Positions 13,401 to 28,400 of a stretch of DNA of 64,000 nucleotides are shown here, in pieces. Within the stretch, counting starts at the first letter, position 1, and each line of letters starts with the position of its first letter. Position numbers and translations under genes: made by a program. This DNA comes from Trochalopteron elliotii. Taxonomy: Eukaryota > Chordata > Aves > Passeriformes > Leiothrichidae. The DNA lies in assembly GCA_024734555.1 (NCBI GenBank), contig JANPWX010000339.1:958543-1022542 (forward strand). Reading direction: 5' to 3'. The notes beneath the pieces were generated by a model. The model was not told the origin of the DNA. It worked only from the letters and a program-made list of their open reading frames with translations, and searched no databases.

Positions 13401-16400
13401 ATTTGGCAGAACTAGAATAACTTGTTTTGTATCATAAATTACATACAGTGATGAAACTTCCTTAAAGTGAACTCTTTGAATGCCTACAGAGAAATAATTC
13501 CTTAATTTATCAGTATCACATACTAGAAACACAGTTTGTTTTTAAAAAGTTACTGAAGTCTTCACAGGAAAACTCTTCAGGAGCAGCTCCTTTGTGTTTT
13601 TGTCCAAGCTAAACTGTTACCTGTAATTCCTTTTTCTGGGCTAGAACCACTAGGATCTACTATGGAGACCCCTTTGCAATCAAGAATTAGAAATAGAGGG
13701 TTAGAATGGACCTCTTGAATCAGAAGACCACATTCTTGTGATCATAAGTGCTAATGTCTTGAACACTCCCTCCACAAATTTACAACACTGCTCTCAAGGT
13801 CTGATTTCTTGCCAGCACTGCTACCATTAGAAAGCCATTCCAAAGCCTCATTGCACTTACACCAAAGAAGAAGTTATTAGTTAATTATAACTAATATAGC
13901 AATACTGTGGAATATTTGGGGCAGAGGGAGGTCTCAGTGTTCCAGTGTATGACTGCAATTCACTAATGTGACACAGCCATACAAGAGGAAAATTCAGAGC
14001 AGCTGGCAAGCAATACCTGCTGTCCAGGTGAGCCCAACATGGTGATGGGACCAGGCCATATATCCCTTCTTCCTATCAGCAAAGTTGTGGAAACTAGATT
14101 GCATTTATCACAGTCATGACTTCAGCACAAGCACTACAACATTAGTACAGCATTGGACTTCCTGTTTTTTCTTGGTAGTATTGAAGAGAGGATAGTCACT
14201 CTTTGGAGAAGGTGGGAGCAGCTGATACAAAGCAATGCCAAGAGAAAACAGAAGTTGTTGGATTCCCTACAACTACAGGTAACTGATACTGCAGATTTGG
14301 TCAGGCATCTGTTAATTTTGGATTTTACCCCTTGTCTTAATATGAACAAAAAACTCCAACTGCTGAGCATTCCTACTGCAGCTCACTTTCTCTTTGTCTC
14401 TGGGACAGAGCTTCATTCTCCAGGGAGCAGATGATGATGGTGATAAAACTTACAAAGCTATAATCGTAGAAAATTTAAAACAACATAAGGGAGATTCTGA
14501 ATGAAAAATATCAACAGAATGCTTTGTCTTCTGGTTAAGTTTATTCTGTTCGTTTCTTACTACTGTTCTGGGCCTTAATAACTTAGTACAGTTAATGTAA
14601 ATTTTGGCACCAAACTTAGTTTTCCATGCTGAGATATAAAGTTATACTGGAGGATTGGTCCTCTTCTTGTTAAAATATTCTGTCAAAAATGCAAACCTTC
14701 ACTGACAGTTTGAGGAAACAGATTAGTAAATGTGGTAAAAAAGGGACCAAGAGATATGATGGCTTAAAACCTCATCTGTAGTTCAAGATCGTACTTCTTC
14801 ACTAGTTAAATCAATTTAATCCTGTTTATTTTCTGTAAGGAGTTTAATCGTGATGCTGCTGAGCTTTTGATATGGATGGAAGAGAAATACAAGATTGCAT
14901 CAGATGAATCCTACCGTGATCCAACAAATGTTCTGCGCAAGCTGAAGTGGCATGAGGCTGCCGAGAAGGAAATGTTGGCTAATGAGGAGCACTTTACAAC
15001 ACTGATAAAGGTGAAGGCAGCTTTGGAGCTAAGTTTACCATCTTACACCAAAATTCATATATGCTGATCTGCTAATAAAGTGATGCACTGTGTTTCTCCA
15101 GAAAGGAAATCAATTGATTCAAGACAACCACTACGCTGCAGTTTCTGTCCAGGAGAAGATGTCAGAGCTTCAAAAGAAGTGGAGGGAATTGTATGGCAAG
15201 ATGATAGAGCGAGGTGACAAACTGAGACAAGCTGGACAGCAGGAACAGCTCATGGAACTGCTGCAGGTCAGGAAGTCATGAGGAGCAGAGGGGAGGAATG
15301 GCCTAGGAGCCTGGTTCCTCCATTGTGTGGACACCACATAAAAGAGAATACAACCAGATAGAAATGGTTTTTATGGTCTCCATTTTGTCTACGGTCCCAG
15401 GAAAGAAACCCCAATATTATGCTGTCCAAGCTCACTTCAAAGTTATGAGCACAATAACAGTGCCAGCAAAGCATCAGGCTGTTGAACTCAGGCTCAACAG
15501 TGCATCTGTATGGCCAACCTGTACTGGGAAAACAACCCAAACTCTGTAGGGGTCAGTGCCGTGCAAGTGTAACTGCTTGCCTGGAGTCTGGGGGCTGCAG
15601 GCATGGCACTGTATTAAGCACACCGTCACCCAGTCAAATTTTATAACAAGAATATGCTGTGAAGCTGTTTTGAGACCATTATGAATGGACCTGCTGTTGT
15701 GTTATAGCTACAATCTGAAGTCTTGGAAGATTGTTTGACTCTTTTATATTATGTTGCTGATGATACTTCAAAGAGGCTGTTTTCAATGATGTTCTTTAGT
15801 GTCTCAGAAAGAAGAGCACTCCAAAATAGTTCACGAAACAAAATATTCCTGGAAGATGTCTCTTAGAGACATCCAGCCATCATATTACCAAGAAAGGACA
15901 ATTGGATTTAAAAATTGTGTCCAGGAAGCTGTCCTAGAAGGGGGTGAGTGAAAGAAAACGTTGTTGAAAGGACAGTGTGAGTGTGCTGTAATCTTTGCCT
16001 GACAGGATGCCAAAAAGAAGATAGAAAAAATTGAGAAAGTTCTTCAGGAATCTGAGACAGGCCATGATTTGCGCTCCAGCCGTGATCTACTCAAGCAGCA
16101 CAGACAGCTGGAAAATGAGACACGTGAACTGGCAGAGAAAATGAATGCCATTGTATCTCATGCAAGGAAAATGGCCACCAATCACTTTGACTCCCAGAGG
16201 ATTCTGGATGAAACACAGAAATATCTGGAAAGGTACTGTGTCCCTCTGGTTTTTTGTCTCCACCCACCTCTTGTGACAAATAGCATTTTTTATTCTACCT
16301 TCTGAAAAGTTCCCTTGGTTGATTAAGTTTAACACATACTAAGGATTGATTTCTCCTCCCAGCTGGAGCACAACTATATTTTGATCTGCACCTACACAGC

Positions 16401-19400
16401 TGCCTGTTGACCCACCTCAACCTTTATGACTGAGCATTGCTCCTTGCCAGCTGCACTCCTCCTCTAGTCCCTTTCTTATCCACAGGTTGTCCACTGCTTT
16501 GTAAGAGGTACAGTGATCCAGCATTCAATATATCATAGTACACAGGACAAGCCTAGGACTTCAAAAGTGTAAATAATTTTTTCTCTGCTTACATTTAGTG
16601 TTATCATACAGGTCCACCTGCCAAGGGATCCTTGTATGTGCAGCCAGTACTGACCATTGAAATTTAATTGCAAGCTTCAGTGTTTTGAAATCTTCACCAT
16701 GGTGTTGTAGCCTAATTCCCTTGGCAGAATGAGGATAAAGCTTTGCTTTAACATATATTTAATGGATGACCCCTAGGTTTGAGTCTTTGCAAGCACCTCT
16801 TGATGAGAGGCGTAAGTTGCTGGAGGCTGCTGTGGATCTTTATGAGTTCTACCACTACCATGACATGGAACTGAACTGGATCAACGAGCGCTTGCCTATT
16901 GCCCATTCCACCAACTGCGGGAAGTCCTTGGATGTGGCTCAAAACCTGTTGCAAAAGCACAAGGTAACTCCTTTAATCAAGTGCTTTATAGCACGGTGAC
17001 ACACTGCACTTCACCTCAACCTACAAACCTGCACCTGCCCCTGCACAGTTAAACCTTCCAATGAGTAAATTCACTGATTTCAGCTCTAGTCCAACTAAAA
17101 TGGTTCAGTGGATAGACACAAATCAGCAGAGTGGTGATGATTTTCAGAACAGATACGACATTCCAGTGAGAACTGCAACATTTGTCATATTATGGAGTAT
17201 TATTAATCTGAGAAATTGCATAGCTCTTCCCATTAAAAGAGGTTAAAAAACTAGTGTATTTGACACTAAATAAAAAAAAAAAAGAGTAGGCTAAATAAAA
17301 CTATTGTAGTTTTATGCTTATGGCTTCATTATACATTCAGTCTTGAGGTTTGTGCATTCTGGATTTTCTAGGACAGCATGTAACAGGCATTTAACAATTA
17401 ACTTAAATCTCTACAGCTTTTAAAATGGTCTGAACAAGCTACAGTCACTGTATTTATAAGGACAGGTTAATACCGATTTCTCGGGAGTTTGATTGTTTGC
17501 AGCAGCTCCTCACAGCCAGAGGGGCACCTCAGCTGTCCTTCACCACAAGCAATGCTGGATTTTGCAGCACCTTAATTGCAAGTTTCATGAGAACGGTTAT
17601 GAGACTGGTGGGGAGGATTCGTGGAGCAGTAGTCCAATAGTTTTCATGGTACTGATGACAATGTCTCTTTTTGCATCATCTTCCAGCCCCTTCGTTATCT
17701 TGGATATTTGATTTTTCCATCACCAGCTCAACATTTTTTCTGATTCCCCCAGGTTTGTGTCTCATCCTGTGATCTGCTTCATCTCCCAAACCTCCCTGGC
17801 TGCTGGACGGGGAAGGGGCAGGAGCATAGGAAAGAGAGGCTTTGGTGTGGGGAAGTTAAGGGATGTGTGCTGCTTCCTTACACACCCTTCCCTCCTCTCT
17901 CAATGGCAATACCAAGAGCAGAGCATTATGTGAGTGGGGCTGGCACCGGTGACTGAAGCTGCAGCTGTGGTAGAAATAAGACAGTCCTGGTGTCCACTTG
18001 CTGTACACTACCCACTGTCACCAGGTGCCATTTTTGCTTAGAATTAGGAGCACACAGAATTTACTTGTCCTCACATATCTTCCTTTATTCCTATTTTTTC
18101 TTTTATCGCATTCCCAGGAGCTGCAGGCGGAAGTGAATGCCCACAAACAGCAAGTCCAGAGGGTCCTGGATAAAGGAAAGACAATGATTGTAGGCCAGCA
18201 CCCATCATCTCAGAAAATAAATGAGAAATGCCAGGAGCTTGTGACTGCCTGGGAGGGCTTGGAGAAGTCCTGTGAAGAAAGGATGAAGCAGCTGCAGCAC
18301 TCAGTTGGCTTCCAGGAGGTACAATTTAAAGCAAAGACCTTACACAGTCGCTTCTTCAGACAAACAGGAGTACCAAAGTGTTAAAGTGAATTTTAAAAAA
18401 ACTTTGCTGGGACTGGTACTCTTCAGCTGCTTGGGGCCAGACCCATGGGAATGGAGGGCTGGATTGCATAGTTGAATGCAGCCTCCACTCTCAACCTGCT
18501 GCTCTACAGCCTTCCCTTGGGTTCTGTACCCATCCCATATGGCTGTGCACAGAACACACATTTCTCCTAGTAGTAACTCCTATCTCTGTGTCTTTACACA
18601 GTCTAAGCTTTGACTTATTAATGTAATGGATTCTGAACTGGCCCTTCATACAGCAGAATTATGACATGCAAATCAGAAAAGAGGAGATTTCTCGTGCTCT
18701 TCATTCTTCACCTGTTTTGTGCAATAATTTTCCAGGCAATAAAGTGATACTGAGGAACAGATGACATTCATTCACTCACAGAGCAAGTTGGGGATTTTGG
18801 CTTTATTCTTTTCTATAGGCTTCTGGACCTTCATGCTTTGCCTGTCAAAAAAAAAAATAAAATTGCATGCAAATATTTATAAGGCTAATCCAAATTTTCT
18901 GTAATCAAGTGGGTCATGTAGGAGTGCAGTTACTCAGGTAGCACATGCAGTTTTGTAGACATAAACACCATTTGGATGAAGTTCACAGGCCCAGCTAAAA
19001 ATATTCCCTGGGGTATTCCATCATCTGGCTTTTATTTCCTCTGTATATGAAACAGTATACAGTACTTGTGAGTACTGTAGACTTCATGAAGCCTGATTTT
19101 TATAGTGATTTGAACTTCTCAGGCAGAGGAAGGAGAAATGTCCCATTGATATTATACACTTAGTTTTCCTGCATTGGAGGCTTCCATCTCTGACCTCTTC
19201 ATTATTTTATGATTTCACAGAGAAGAGTGAATTAAATATTTAATAAAACATTACAGTAAGCCTTACAGTGTGCCATCTATTTAGAAATTATTAGATTAAA
19301 AATAAATGTCATTAATGTTTTGAAAGTTGAAGCTCTTTTGTTTTCTCTTTAACTGATAGTTTTTAATGAATACTTCAGACCTGGAGGCTTGGATAGCAGA

Positions 19401-22400
19401 AAAATATCCACTTGTGACAAGCAAGGACTATGGTAAAGACGAAGATGGAACACTGAAACTCATCAAGAAACATAAGGTATTTCTCTGCTTAAATTCTGTA
19501 AACTAGCCTGATCTTTTTGTCTCTCTGCAGTCATAAAATTGTTTGTCTCATTGGTAGTTGAGTGCCCAGCCATGTACAAGATATTTTGCATTGATATATG
19601 TCTACATATGGATAGACTGATAGAAGAGATCAGTGCAGTTTACTAACCTGGTTGGTAAAATGTAGTTTGGGGGAAATGGAGGATGGTGAATATACTCATG
19701 TTCTTATGAGGCCAAAATGGACTATCTGCTTTTCAGTTTCAACAGATGCGTACAGAAGTCTTGTGATTTTTTCCTAAAATCAAAGATAAAGATAAAGTAT
19801 TAATCCAGCAGTACTTTTCTCTACCTGATGTTCCATCAAGAAATTCTAATTGTCTTTACTCGTCTAATTTGTTTGAATTTCTGTACAATTTTTTTTTTTA
19901 ATTTACTAGAAAATAATCTAAAATGGATCAAGTCTTGGAAATGTCATGTCCTTCCCAAAAGTATTTCTCTTTCAATCACTGCACTCCAGGCTGTTCACAA
20001 AGAGTGGCTATCTCAGACAACTGACTCTCAATTCACTGTTTTTCTTTGTCAGGCACTGGAGCATGAGATTGCCATTTACCAAGATATGTTGAAAGAACTG
20101 AGTGAAAGTGTCCAAACACTTCCTCTGGTGGGCTCCATCCCGTATATTGAGGTTGATGCACCAAAGGAACAGGTTCATTCAAAACTCCAGGAGTTACAAG
20201 AGCTAGCAGCAGCAAGGTATAAACCACAACTCCCCCTTGGATCCTAGATTAGATTCAAAGCCCAATGAAAACAATAAAGGATATCTCCAATTACTTCACT
20301 GGAATTTATATTCATTATATTATAAATAAGTTATTAATTATATTGTTGTTATTAATTTTTTTTTACTTTTATAATTTTGTAATTAAATTATATTATCTCC
20401 TCTTTTTTCAATTATACTTAGGAAATTGCTTATTTCTATATTATAATTGTGCACATTTATGATCTTTTCATTTTACTAAACATGACATCTACAATTTATT
20501 CAAGGAGTTTTGCTACATATTAAGGATTTGATGCCTACAAATTTCCTCTTTACCTTTAATCATCCCCCTGTAAAGTGACTTGAGGTGCCGGATCCTGCCT
20601 TGCATTTGTGGTATTTAGAATCTGCTATAAATAGAATAAATATTTTTAGAATGTTCCCTTAAAGTTACTTGAAAATTACTTGATTTTTACATGTTGTAAG
20701 GGAGAAAATAATGGATACACTTATTTATATGTCCAGTGACTGTGCTAGTATAGGAAGGCTTTTATTCTTGAATTAATAATTTACTTTTAATTTCACTTTC
20801 TTTCAGTTACTATTTACAGCAAGATATTTACAACAGGACAGTTGGCCTGTATAAAGAGTTTTAACACTTCTAGTTTGTTTTCAGAAAGGAAAAAAAGTCT
20901 GTACATCTTAGATTTTTCCCCCACAACAGTTTTGCTCAGAAAAGGAAGAGGGCTCTGCAAGCAGAAAAACAAATGAATAAATCTGAATTTTAGAATAGTT
21001 AAACCTAAAGAAAATACTGGTATTTTACCTTTCATTTTTAATCTTGTTTACAGTTGAAAAAGTAGAAGCATCTATGCAAAAAACCTGTGAATGGAAAGTT
21101 CAGAAAAAGAAGTAATCTAGAAATATCAAAACACTTCTCTCTGTTGAACAAGAAATGTTTTGTTTCCGTTCTTTCTAAATGTTAACCTGGGTCTTGTGGA
21201 GCCTTATTGGTGCTCTGGTTTGCACCTCTGATCTGCATTCTCCTTGGGCTGGACTCTTAACTAGTTACATCTCTTATGATGAACATTTGTGGCTCAAACT
21301 GGGAAGCCAGATTCTTCTTTCCTGGGATAATTGCACAATGACAGGCTAGCAGATGGAAAATTGATGTATTTTTTTGCTGTGGAAGCCCTGTAACATGTCT
21401 GGCTGAATTATAAAATAATCTAGACATTGGAAATATGTAACAGGTTGGAGCAATTCTGCCGAACAGACAATATGACAATTACATCCAAAGGCTTTCATAG
21501 CATCTGCTTCCCTGATGCTCAGGAAATATTTCCTTCACATTTTCACAAGCAATTCAATTATCTTTAGAAAGACAGATCAGGACAAATATGAAAAAAAAAT
21601 AAAGGTTTATTTTTTATTAAAATATTTAATATTTTAAATAGTTCTTGGTATTCTTTGCCAAGGAAATAAAAAAAAACAGCAAAAGCAGTAACAACAAACC
21701 CCAACCAAAATAAAAAACAGCAGAGAAAGAGCTCAGATAGGCACAGTGCCCTTCTGGGAAATTCAGCTAATGAGATGAGCATGACCTGGCTGACAGCTGT
21801 CATCCTACAATCATAATTTCCAAATCTGAGAAATAGTCAGCTCTTTTGTTGCAGAGAATGAATCTTGATGGTGAAAAGTTTTGGAGATTCATCGGAAGAA
21901 AGTTACTGATCGCCCTTCTCTCATATTATTAATTATATTATCTTGTCTCCTTCCCCCAACAGAGGGAAGAAACTTGATGAAACTCTTGTCTTGCATGAGT
22001 TTCTACGAGAATATGAAGATCTGGAAGACTGGATCACTCAGCAGAAACAAACAGCCAGCTCTGAAGACTATGGAAATGATTATGAACATGTTTTGGTGAG
22101 TTTTTGAGTAACATATAAAAAAATCAAATAAACCATATGTAGTGAGACTGCAAACAGATAAGAAGGTTGTCCTTGAAAACTTAAAAGACAGAGTAAGAAA
22201 AAAGTGTAAATAACTGGAAGATGGGAAGAGAAAAAGGTGAAGTGGATGGGAAGGATTGAAGAACAGGCAGCATTGCATCCTGTTACCATGAGGGCTGAGC
22301 TGTCAGAAACAACTGCATGCTAAAATGTCTACACCTTCAGAGAGCAAATCCTTTCTATTTTTAGTAAGTAGATATTTCAGTATGGTATCCATTTAAGGTT

Positions 22401-25400
22401 TGTTTTGTTGTTTGTTTTTTTTTTTTTTAATTGAGATTGCTGATATACAGACCTCTCTAGGTATACTTCTTCACATGGCATAGAAACCAGTCTAATGTCA
22501 GCCTGTTACAAACCACTAGCCATTAAGAATCTTCATTTTTATAATTTTTTTCAAAATATATTATGTCCTAAAAACCAGAGGATATTATCCATTTACAGTA
22601 CTGAATACACATTTGCATTCATTAAGTAAAAACATATAATTTTATAATTGAAATTCATTGCACACAGAATATTTGTTTCTATTCCCAGTAAAAATGTTTC
22701 TGCCTCCCATCTGCATCACAACCTCATGTTTTGCTAAGAGTTTGAAGCTCCTCATGGTCTTTGAAGGTAGAATCCTGTCATTCTCTGCAGTTTCTCCATA
22801 TCTAAGTATTATCAGTTTATTACTTGTTTTTTTGACTGTGTTCTGATACATGAGCAGGTATGTTTGGAAAAAGAGCACTCAAAAGAGTTTTTCTTGTTTT
22901 CCCTTCTAAAGCAACTTTGTGCCAAATATGACACGTTCCGACACCAGTTGGAAGCATCTGGAAGAAGAGTTGTGGCTTTCCAGCAGCTGGCAGACAACTT
23001 GCTGAACCAAGGGTATTCTGAGTCCTGGGAAATTCGGCAGATGCAGAAACAACTAAGGTAGGAGCCTTGTGTTAGGTCTAAAATGCTTTGTCCTTTCCAT
23101 TTGCTATTGAAGAGGAGGAATTAACAAGAAACTAGGAAAGGATAAGGCATGTCCTCCTGATTCTCTAATTGCAAACTAGGTGGTTTGCTCACTGATACAG
23201 AATTGCTTCCAGCCTCATTTAAAAATAAACATCATTACTTGCTGTTTTGTTTCTTGTAAATTGCTTTGGAGGTGCTTTACAAGGTCAGTTTCCTCTGCCC
23301 TTTGAAACTGTATCACCAGCTGAAAGGCTCAGATTTTAGATGCTTTTTATTGCTCCTTATTTTCAAGTTTGAATCCCATGACTATTCTGCAGAATAACAT
23401 TAAGATGCTCTGAGCTCCTTAGTTCTGGCATCAGTCCAAACTGGCCCAAAGGAGAAGTGTGTCTGCAAACAGACACACCACAATATAAGGCAGTTATTAA
23501 GCTATTAGAGAGCGTCCAAAGAATGACACTTCTTTGGTGAGGATGGTGAAGGGCCTCAAGGGGAAGCCATATGAGGAGTGGCTGCAGTCACTTGGTCTGT
23601 TCAGCCTGGATAAAAGAAGACTGAGGGGAAACCTCATGGCAGTCTGCAACTTTCTTGTGAGAGGAAGAGGAGGAGCAGACATTGATCTCTTCTCTGTGAT
23701 AACCAGTGATAGGACCAAGGGACTGGCCTGAAGCTGAGTCAGGGGAGGTTTAAGTTGAATATTAGGAAAAGGTTTTTCACACAGAGGGTGGTTGAGCACT
23801 GGAACAGGCTCCCCAGGGAAGCAGTCACATCACCCTGACAGATTTCAAGAAGTGTTTGGACAAAGCTATCAGATGCATGGTGTGATTCTTGGGGTGTTTT
23901 GTGCAGGGCCAGGAACTGGACTTCTTGTGGGTCTTTCCAACTCAGGATATTCTATGATTCCATGACTTAGTCCTCCAAGTACTGGATATAAAACCTGAAA
24001 AGTCAATTGAGGGCGGAACTCTTAAATAGCACCATTTCTTTAAGTTCCTGTAGCAGACAGGAGGACAGAGTAAGGTGAGAGACATGCTGCCATTCAAAGA
24101 ATCACTCCAACAGAATTTAAAGGCAGGAATTAAAAACTAAACAAGAACAGGTTTTGTTTTCAGTCTTTCTTCAGACTGTTGGTCTCCTTTATTCCTAGTT
24201 TAAATGTTTTACATGGTTCTTTTCCCCATTTTACCTCGAAGGAATTCTTGGGAGGAACTGTTGGAAATGACCAGAATGCGAGGTGAGCGGCTGAGAGATG
24301 CTGAGGTGATTCACAAGTGTTACCAAGATCTGACAGATGCTCTGGCCCATATTGAGGTAAAAATAAAGAGGAAAATCTCATATAATGCAAACTTTATTTC
24401 AGCTTTTTCTATTGAATATTCTTATGATTCTCAGCATTCTTAGTGCTGACTTCAAAAGAACTCTCAGTAAGAAGCCAGTGTGATTGCTCATAGCATTTAA
24501 AAAGATCTTGGGTAATCCTTAGACACTTGACTGGTTACTTTATGAGAACCATTGGTGAAACCAGGTGGAGCTGGAGTTGCTGATCTGTGGGAAAAGCTGA
24601 GAAGATCAGGGCTTGAACTAAGGAGCCTCACAGTGCAATGCATACAGTGATGTTGTTTGCAGTCATCAGGCCTAGGAGACTACTGCCTTACCATGGTGGA
24701 TCTTTGTGCAGCATTGTAGTTTTTTTATGTGTGCTGAAGAACTCTCCTGTGAAAAAGGCATTTGTTTGGATTACAGTGACCATTAGCCTGGAAGGCTGTC
24801 AGGCAGTCATGTGACCTGATGTGAAAAGCTGAGCCAAAAAAATCTTTTGCTCTCATTCCAGTGCCCAGTACTGGCAATAATTTCAAACAGTCCCAGCATG
24901 AAAACTACGTGGGAGAAGTCCCCCCAAAAAATCTTCAGCCTTCTGTTTTATCTGAACATCCTGAAGAATTTCACAGAGAAACCACATCCTTGCTGTAATG
25001 AGAGGTGTGGTTTCCCTAATGCAAATGTTTACAGGAGGCAGTGATCCAAGGGGTTCCACTGTTTGCAAGGCAACAGGGCTTTATTTGATTACATGCAATG
25101 AATTTCCTACTTGTTTGTGCTGGAAGAGGCTGCCCTATTCAACTGTGTTAGTCCTGTTTTCTTCCCCTGTTATGAAGAGAAAATCAAACAGAATATTTCA
25201 CCATTTATCAGTTGGGATTTTCAGAACCTGGTGCTTATTTAACTTCAATGCTGAAGTAGTTAATGATGAGACAGTGACAAGTAAGGGTTCAGAAACACTT
25301 CAGAGACCAGCTGTTGGTTTATCCTCGTGCTAAGTTTGGTCCAGGCAACCACTACACCCTTCTTGCATTGCATCTTGTAAATAGATTCACACCAGGGAGG

Positions 25401-28400
25401 GAAAGCAGTCATCTGGTCCATCCCTTCCTGTGTACCCTGGTCAGAAGCCTGTCAGGGAAAGCCTGTTCTCACAGGAACACAGTACTAGAAAATCTTGCTT
25501 AAGTCACCAGTTCCAGTGCCATCATAGTATGGGCAACTACAACATGCATCTCCTTTTATAGCACCTTACCAAGACACATTGTTGGTATCCCAAACTAGCC
25601 CGTGATTCTGTGGCAGAAATGCAGTTCTTCAACAGTAAGAAATGTTCTGCTAATTTTCCTTAAATTGACCTGGAACAAATTTCTAATAATTTTAGCAACA
25701 GTGCTGTTGTCCAGCTGAAATGCCTTTTCTTTTTGCATGCATTTCCAGTGCATGTCTGGGTAACAACTAAATCCCTTCAGAACCTTGGCTGAATTAAAAA
25801 AAATGTTTAAGTTTCCATTTATGTAATGGTCCCTCCATTTCTCTCACCTTTACAGTCATCTTTCTTATGCATCTATAACTAAAATTTTATCTAAAGATGG
25901 TTCACAGGAAGATCACCTGTATCTCGACCAGCTGTTGCTTGTTAATGCTACTTTTAAGAATTCACTGTCACTGCAGTAGGTACTCAAGATTGATTCCAAC
26001 ACAAAGCCTGTAAGATATTTTCTTGTATTGTCTGATTAAGGAAAGACACAAACCTTCATTTCTAACAGTCCATTTGAAGAGTTTAGCCATTAAGATATTT
26101 AGAAGTGAGTTACAAGGAGAGATTTTTCTGGCTTCCTTTTAGCTATCATAGTTGAATAACTTAGAATGTCCTCAAGTGTGCAGTATGGGTTACAGTACCC
26201 AGTATTATTTAATGTAGGTTTGTAGTGAGTTTTGCTTGGAAGTCGGAAAAAACCAAAGCTTTCTCTGATTTCCTCCTTCTAGGAGAAATCCAAAAGTATT
26301 CCAGATGATGTTGCTAAGGACATGACAGGTGTGCAAACCCAGCTCCGGAACCATGTGGCCTTGGAGCACGAGCTCTCTGGGAATGAGCAGCAGGTAATGA
26401 CAGTCATTTGTGGTCTTCAATGTACAGCCAAAGTTCAAGTTTAGAAAATAAGCATAAAAATAATTTGGTACGTGAAGCAAATTATTACCGTCTTTCACAG
26501 AAAGCCTGGAAATCTCTAGGAATTTTCCTTAGTTTTCTGGGTTTTTTCTATGTTCAAGGTCTCACAAAGTAGGTAATTAAAGCTTTTCACATAAGGCACG
26601 TACTGTAATAACTACTGACTATTGAAGTGATTCACAGGGATATTTTTGATCATGGTTTGAAATGTAGGATTATGCCAGGCTTTGTGATATACTTATTGTC
26701 TTCTTCAAAGTGTTCCAAGTGATTACAAGGGAAAACTCAGAATCAGTTTTATGTGCAGAGAAAATTAATATTAGTACAAAATGGACTGTAAGAAAAAAGG
26801 GTAGGGCTCACAATACAAATATGTTAATATTTTAGCTCATGAGGAGAGCTACCTTGTATATGGAAGACTTGATAGGCTTCAACAAACCCTTTCACTCCTT
26901 TGTTTAATACCTGTAATAGTATATACAGTGTAAAACACAGCATGAGTTATACTGAGATTACTGAAGTTATCCCAGTATTACTTATCAGTGGCCTCAAATA
27001 TTTTGGCCCTGGGGCAGTAACAGAATTGATCCCATCAGCTTCTCGTTACTTTTAATGATAAAAATGCATGAGACATACATGAAGAGAAGGTAGTCACAGT
27101 TAAGCTATATGGTCAACAAGGGAAAAAAGGAATGGTTGGCTATTACTTGCATTACAATAGATAATATAATACTACTTTCGTTATTCATATAATAAATGGT
27201 ACAGTAAAAAGAGAAAACAATGTCTCCCTCTGAAAAAATCACTGTTGTGATGAGCCTTGGCAAACACTGGATGTCACTATTACTCCATAGAACAGACACT
27301 ATTAAAGTTTTTGTTTAATATGAGAAAAGTGAAGTCAGAAAATGTTGCTTGACTTGTATTTTCATGTACAGAAAAGATAGCCCTTTTCAGAACTTTTCTA
27401 ATATAAGCAGGATCTCCATGATGCTCTCCTTACCCTCCTGTTTCATTCCCTGTGAACAGCTGCAGGAGCTGATCCACTCTGCAGACCATGTGCTGCCCCA
27501 TTGCTCCAAGAAGCAGGTAGAAGACCTGAAGGGAAAGCAGCAGGCAATAGTGACCAACTGGAAGGCCCTGAAGTCCAAAGTGGAACAGCGCAGAAGACTC
27601 CTGGAACAAACCTCCAAGCTTTATGAGTTTCAGGCACATGTAAGCACTTCTGCTCTTTGTCCCTCACTACTCAGGGAAAGGTTGCCTGCAGTGGGTGTGA
27701 ATCAGAAGTGCACTTCCAAACTGGAAAAGGCTGCAAGTGCTCTCTGTGTTATCAATCAAGCATATAATGCTCGTAGGTATTTAAAAAGATGTTAGAGGAT
27801 AAGGATCTTTTTTATAGGATAAGGATTTTTTACCTTCTGTAAGAATAGAAGCTTCCATCCAGAGGTTTAAGGAATAATTGTCAGCTGTCAGAAGAGGTCA
27901 CTGCTTTGCAGAAGTAGCAGTGATCTTTTCCAAGACTTTGTAATTTCCACTGAGTAAGAGGACAAAAAGAGATGTTAATCTCCCATTTATAATGCACAAA
28001 AGTTTGTTCTCTCCCTCTCAGAGCATGTAATAACCCTTGGTTAACTTAGCACATGGAATGTATCTAATACAACTCACTGATTTTTGCACTAACCTCTCAA
28101 GCTGCTCAAACACTGACATGGATATATCAGCGTAGCATCATAATCAGCAATGCACAGTAGCTTTGTCTCCAAAGAACTCAGCAGGTCACTGAGCTGTGAT
28201 TTGCCATGCAATGCTTTGCAAATGTCAGTAGTCTCAGTGAAGGCACTTGAGCTACACCACGGCAGTTCAGTAGATTAATGCTGCAAGCTCTGCAGGTGCT
28301 AAACCAGCAGAAGTATCCCCTTAGATCATGAAGGAAGTTGCTAATGTAGATTTCAAGAATACATTTACATTCTTTTATTCTTGAACTGTTTCAAGTGTAA

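Noticed and set aside
13690..13870. Weak similarity to a reversed CR1 tail (GGTTAGAATGGACCTCTTGA)
   Set aside because: Only one short block resembles a LINE tail and the rest does not follow; too degraded to call.
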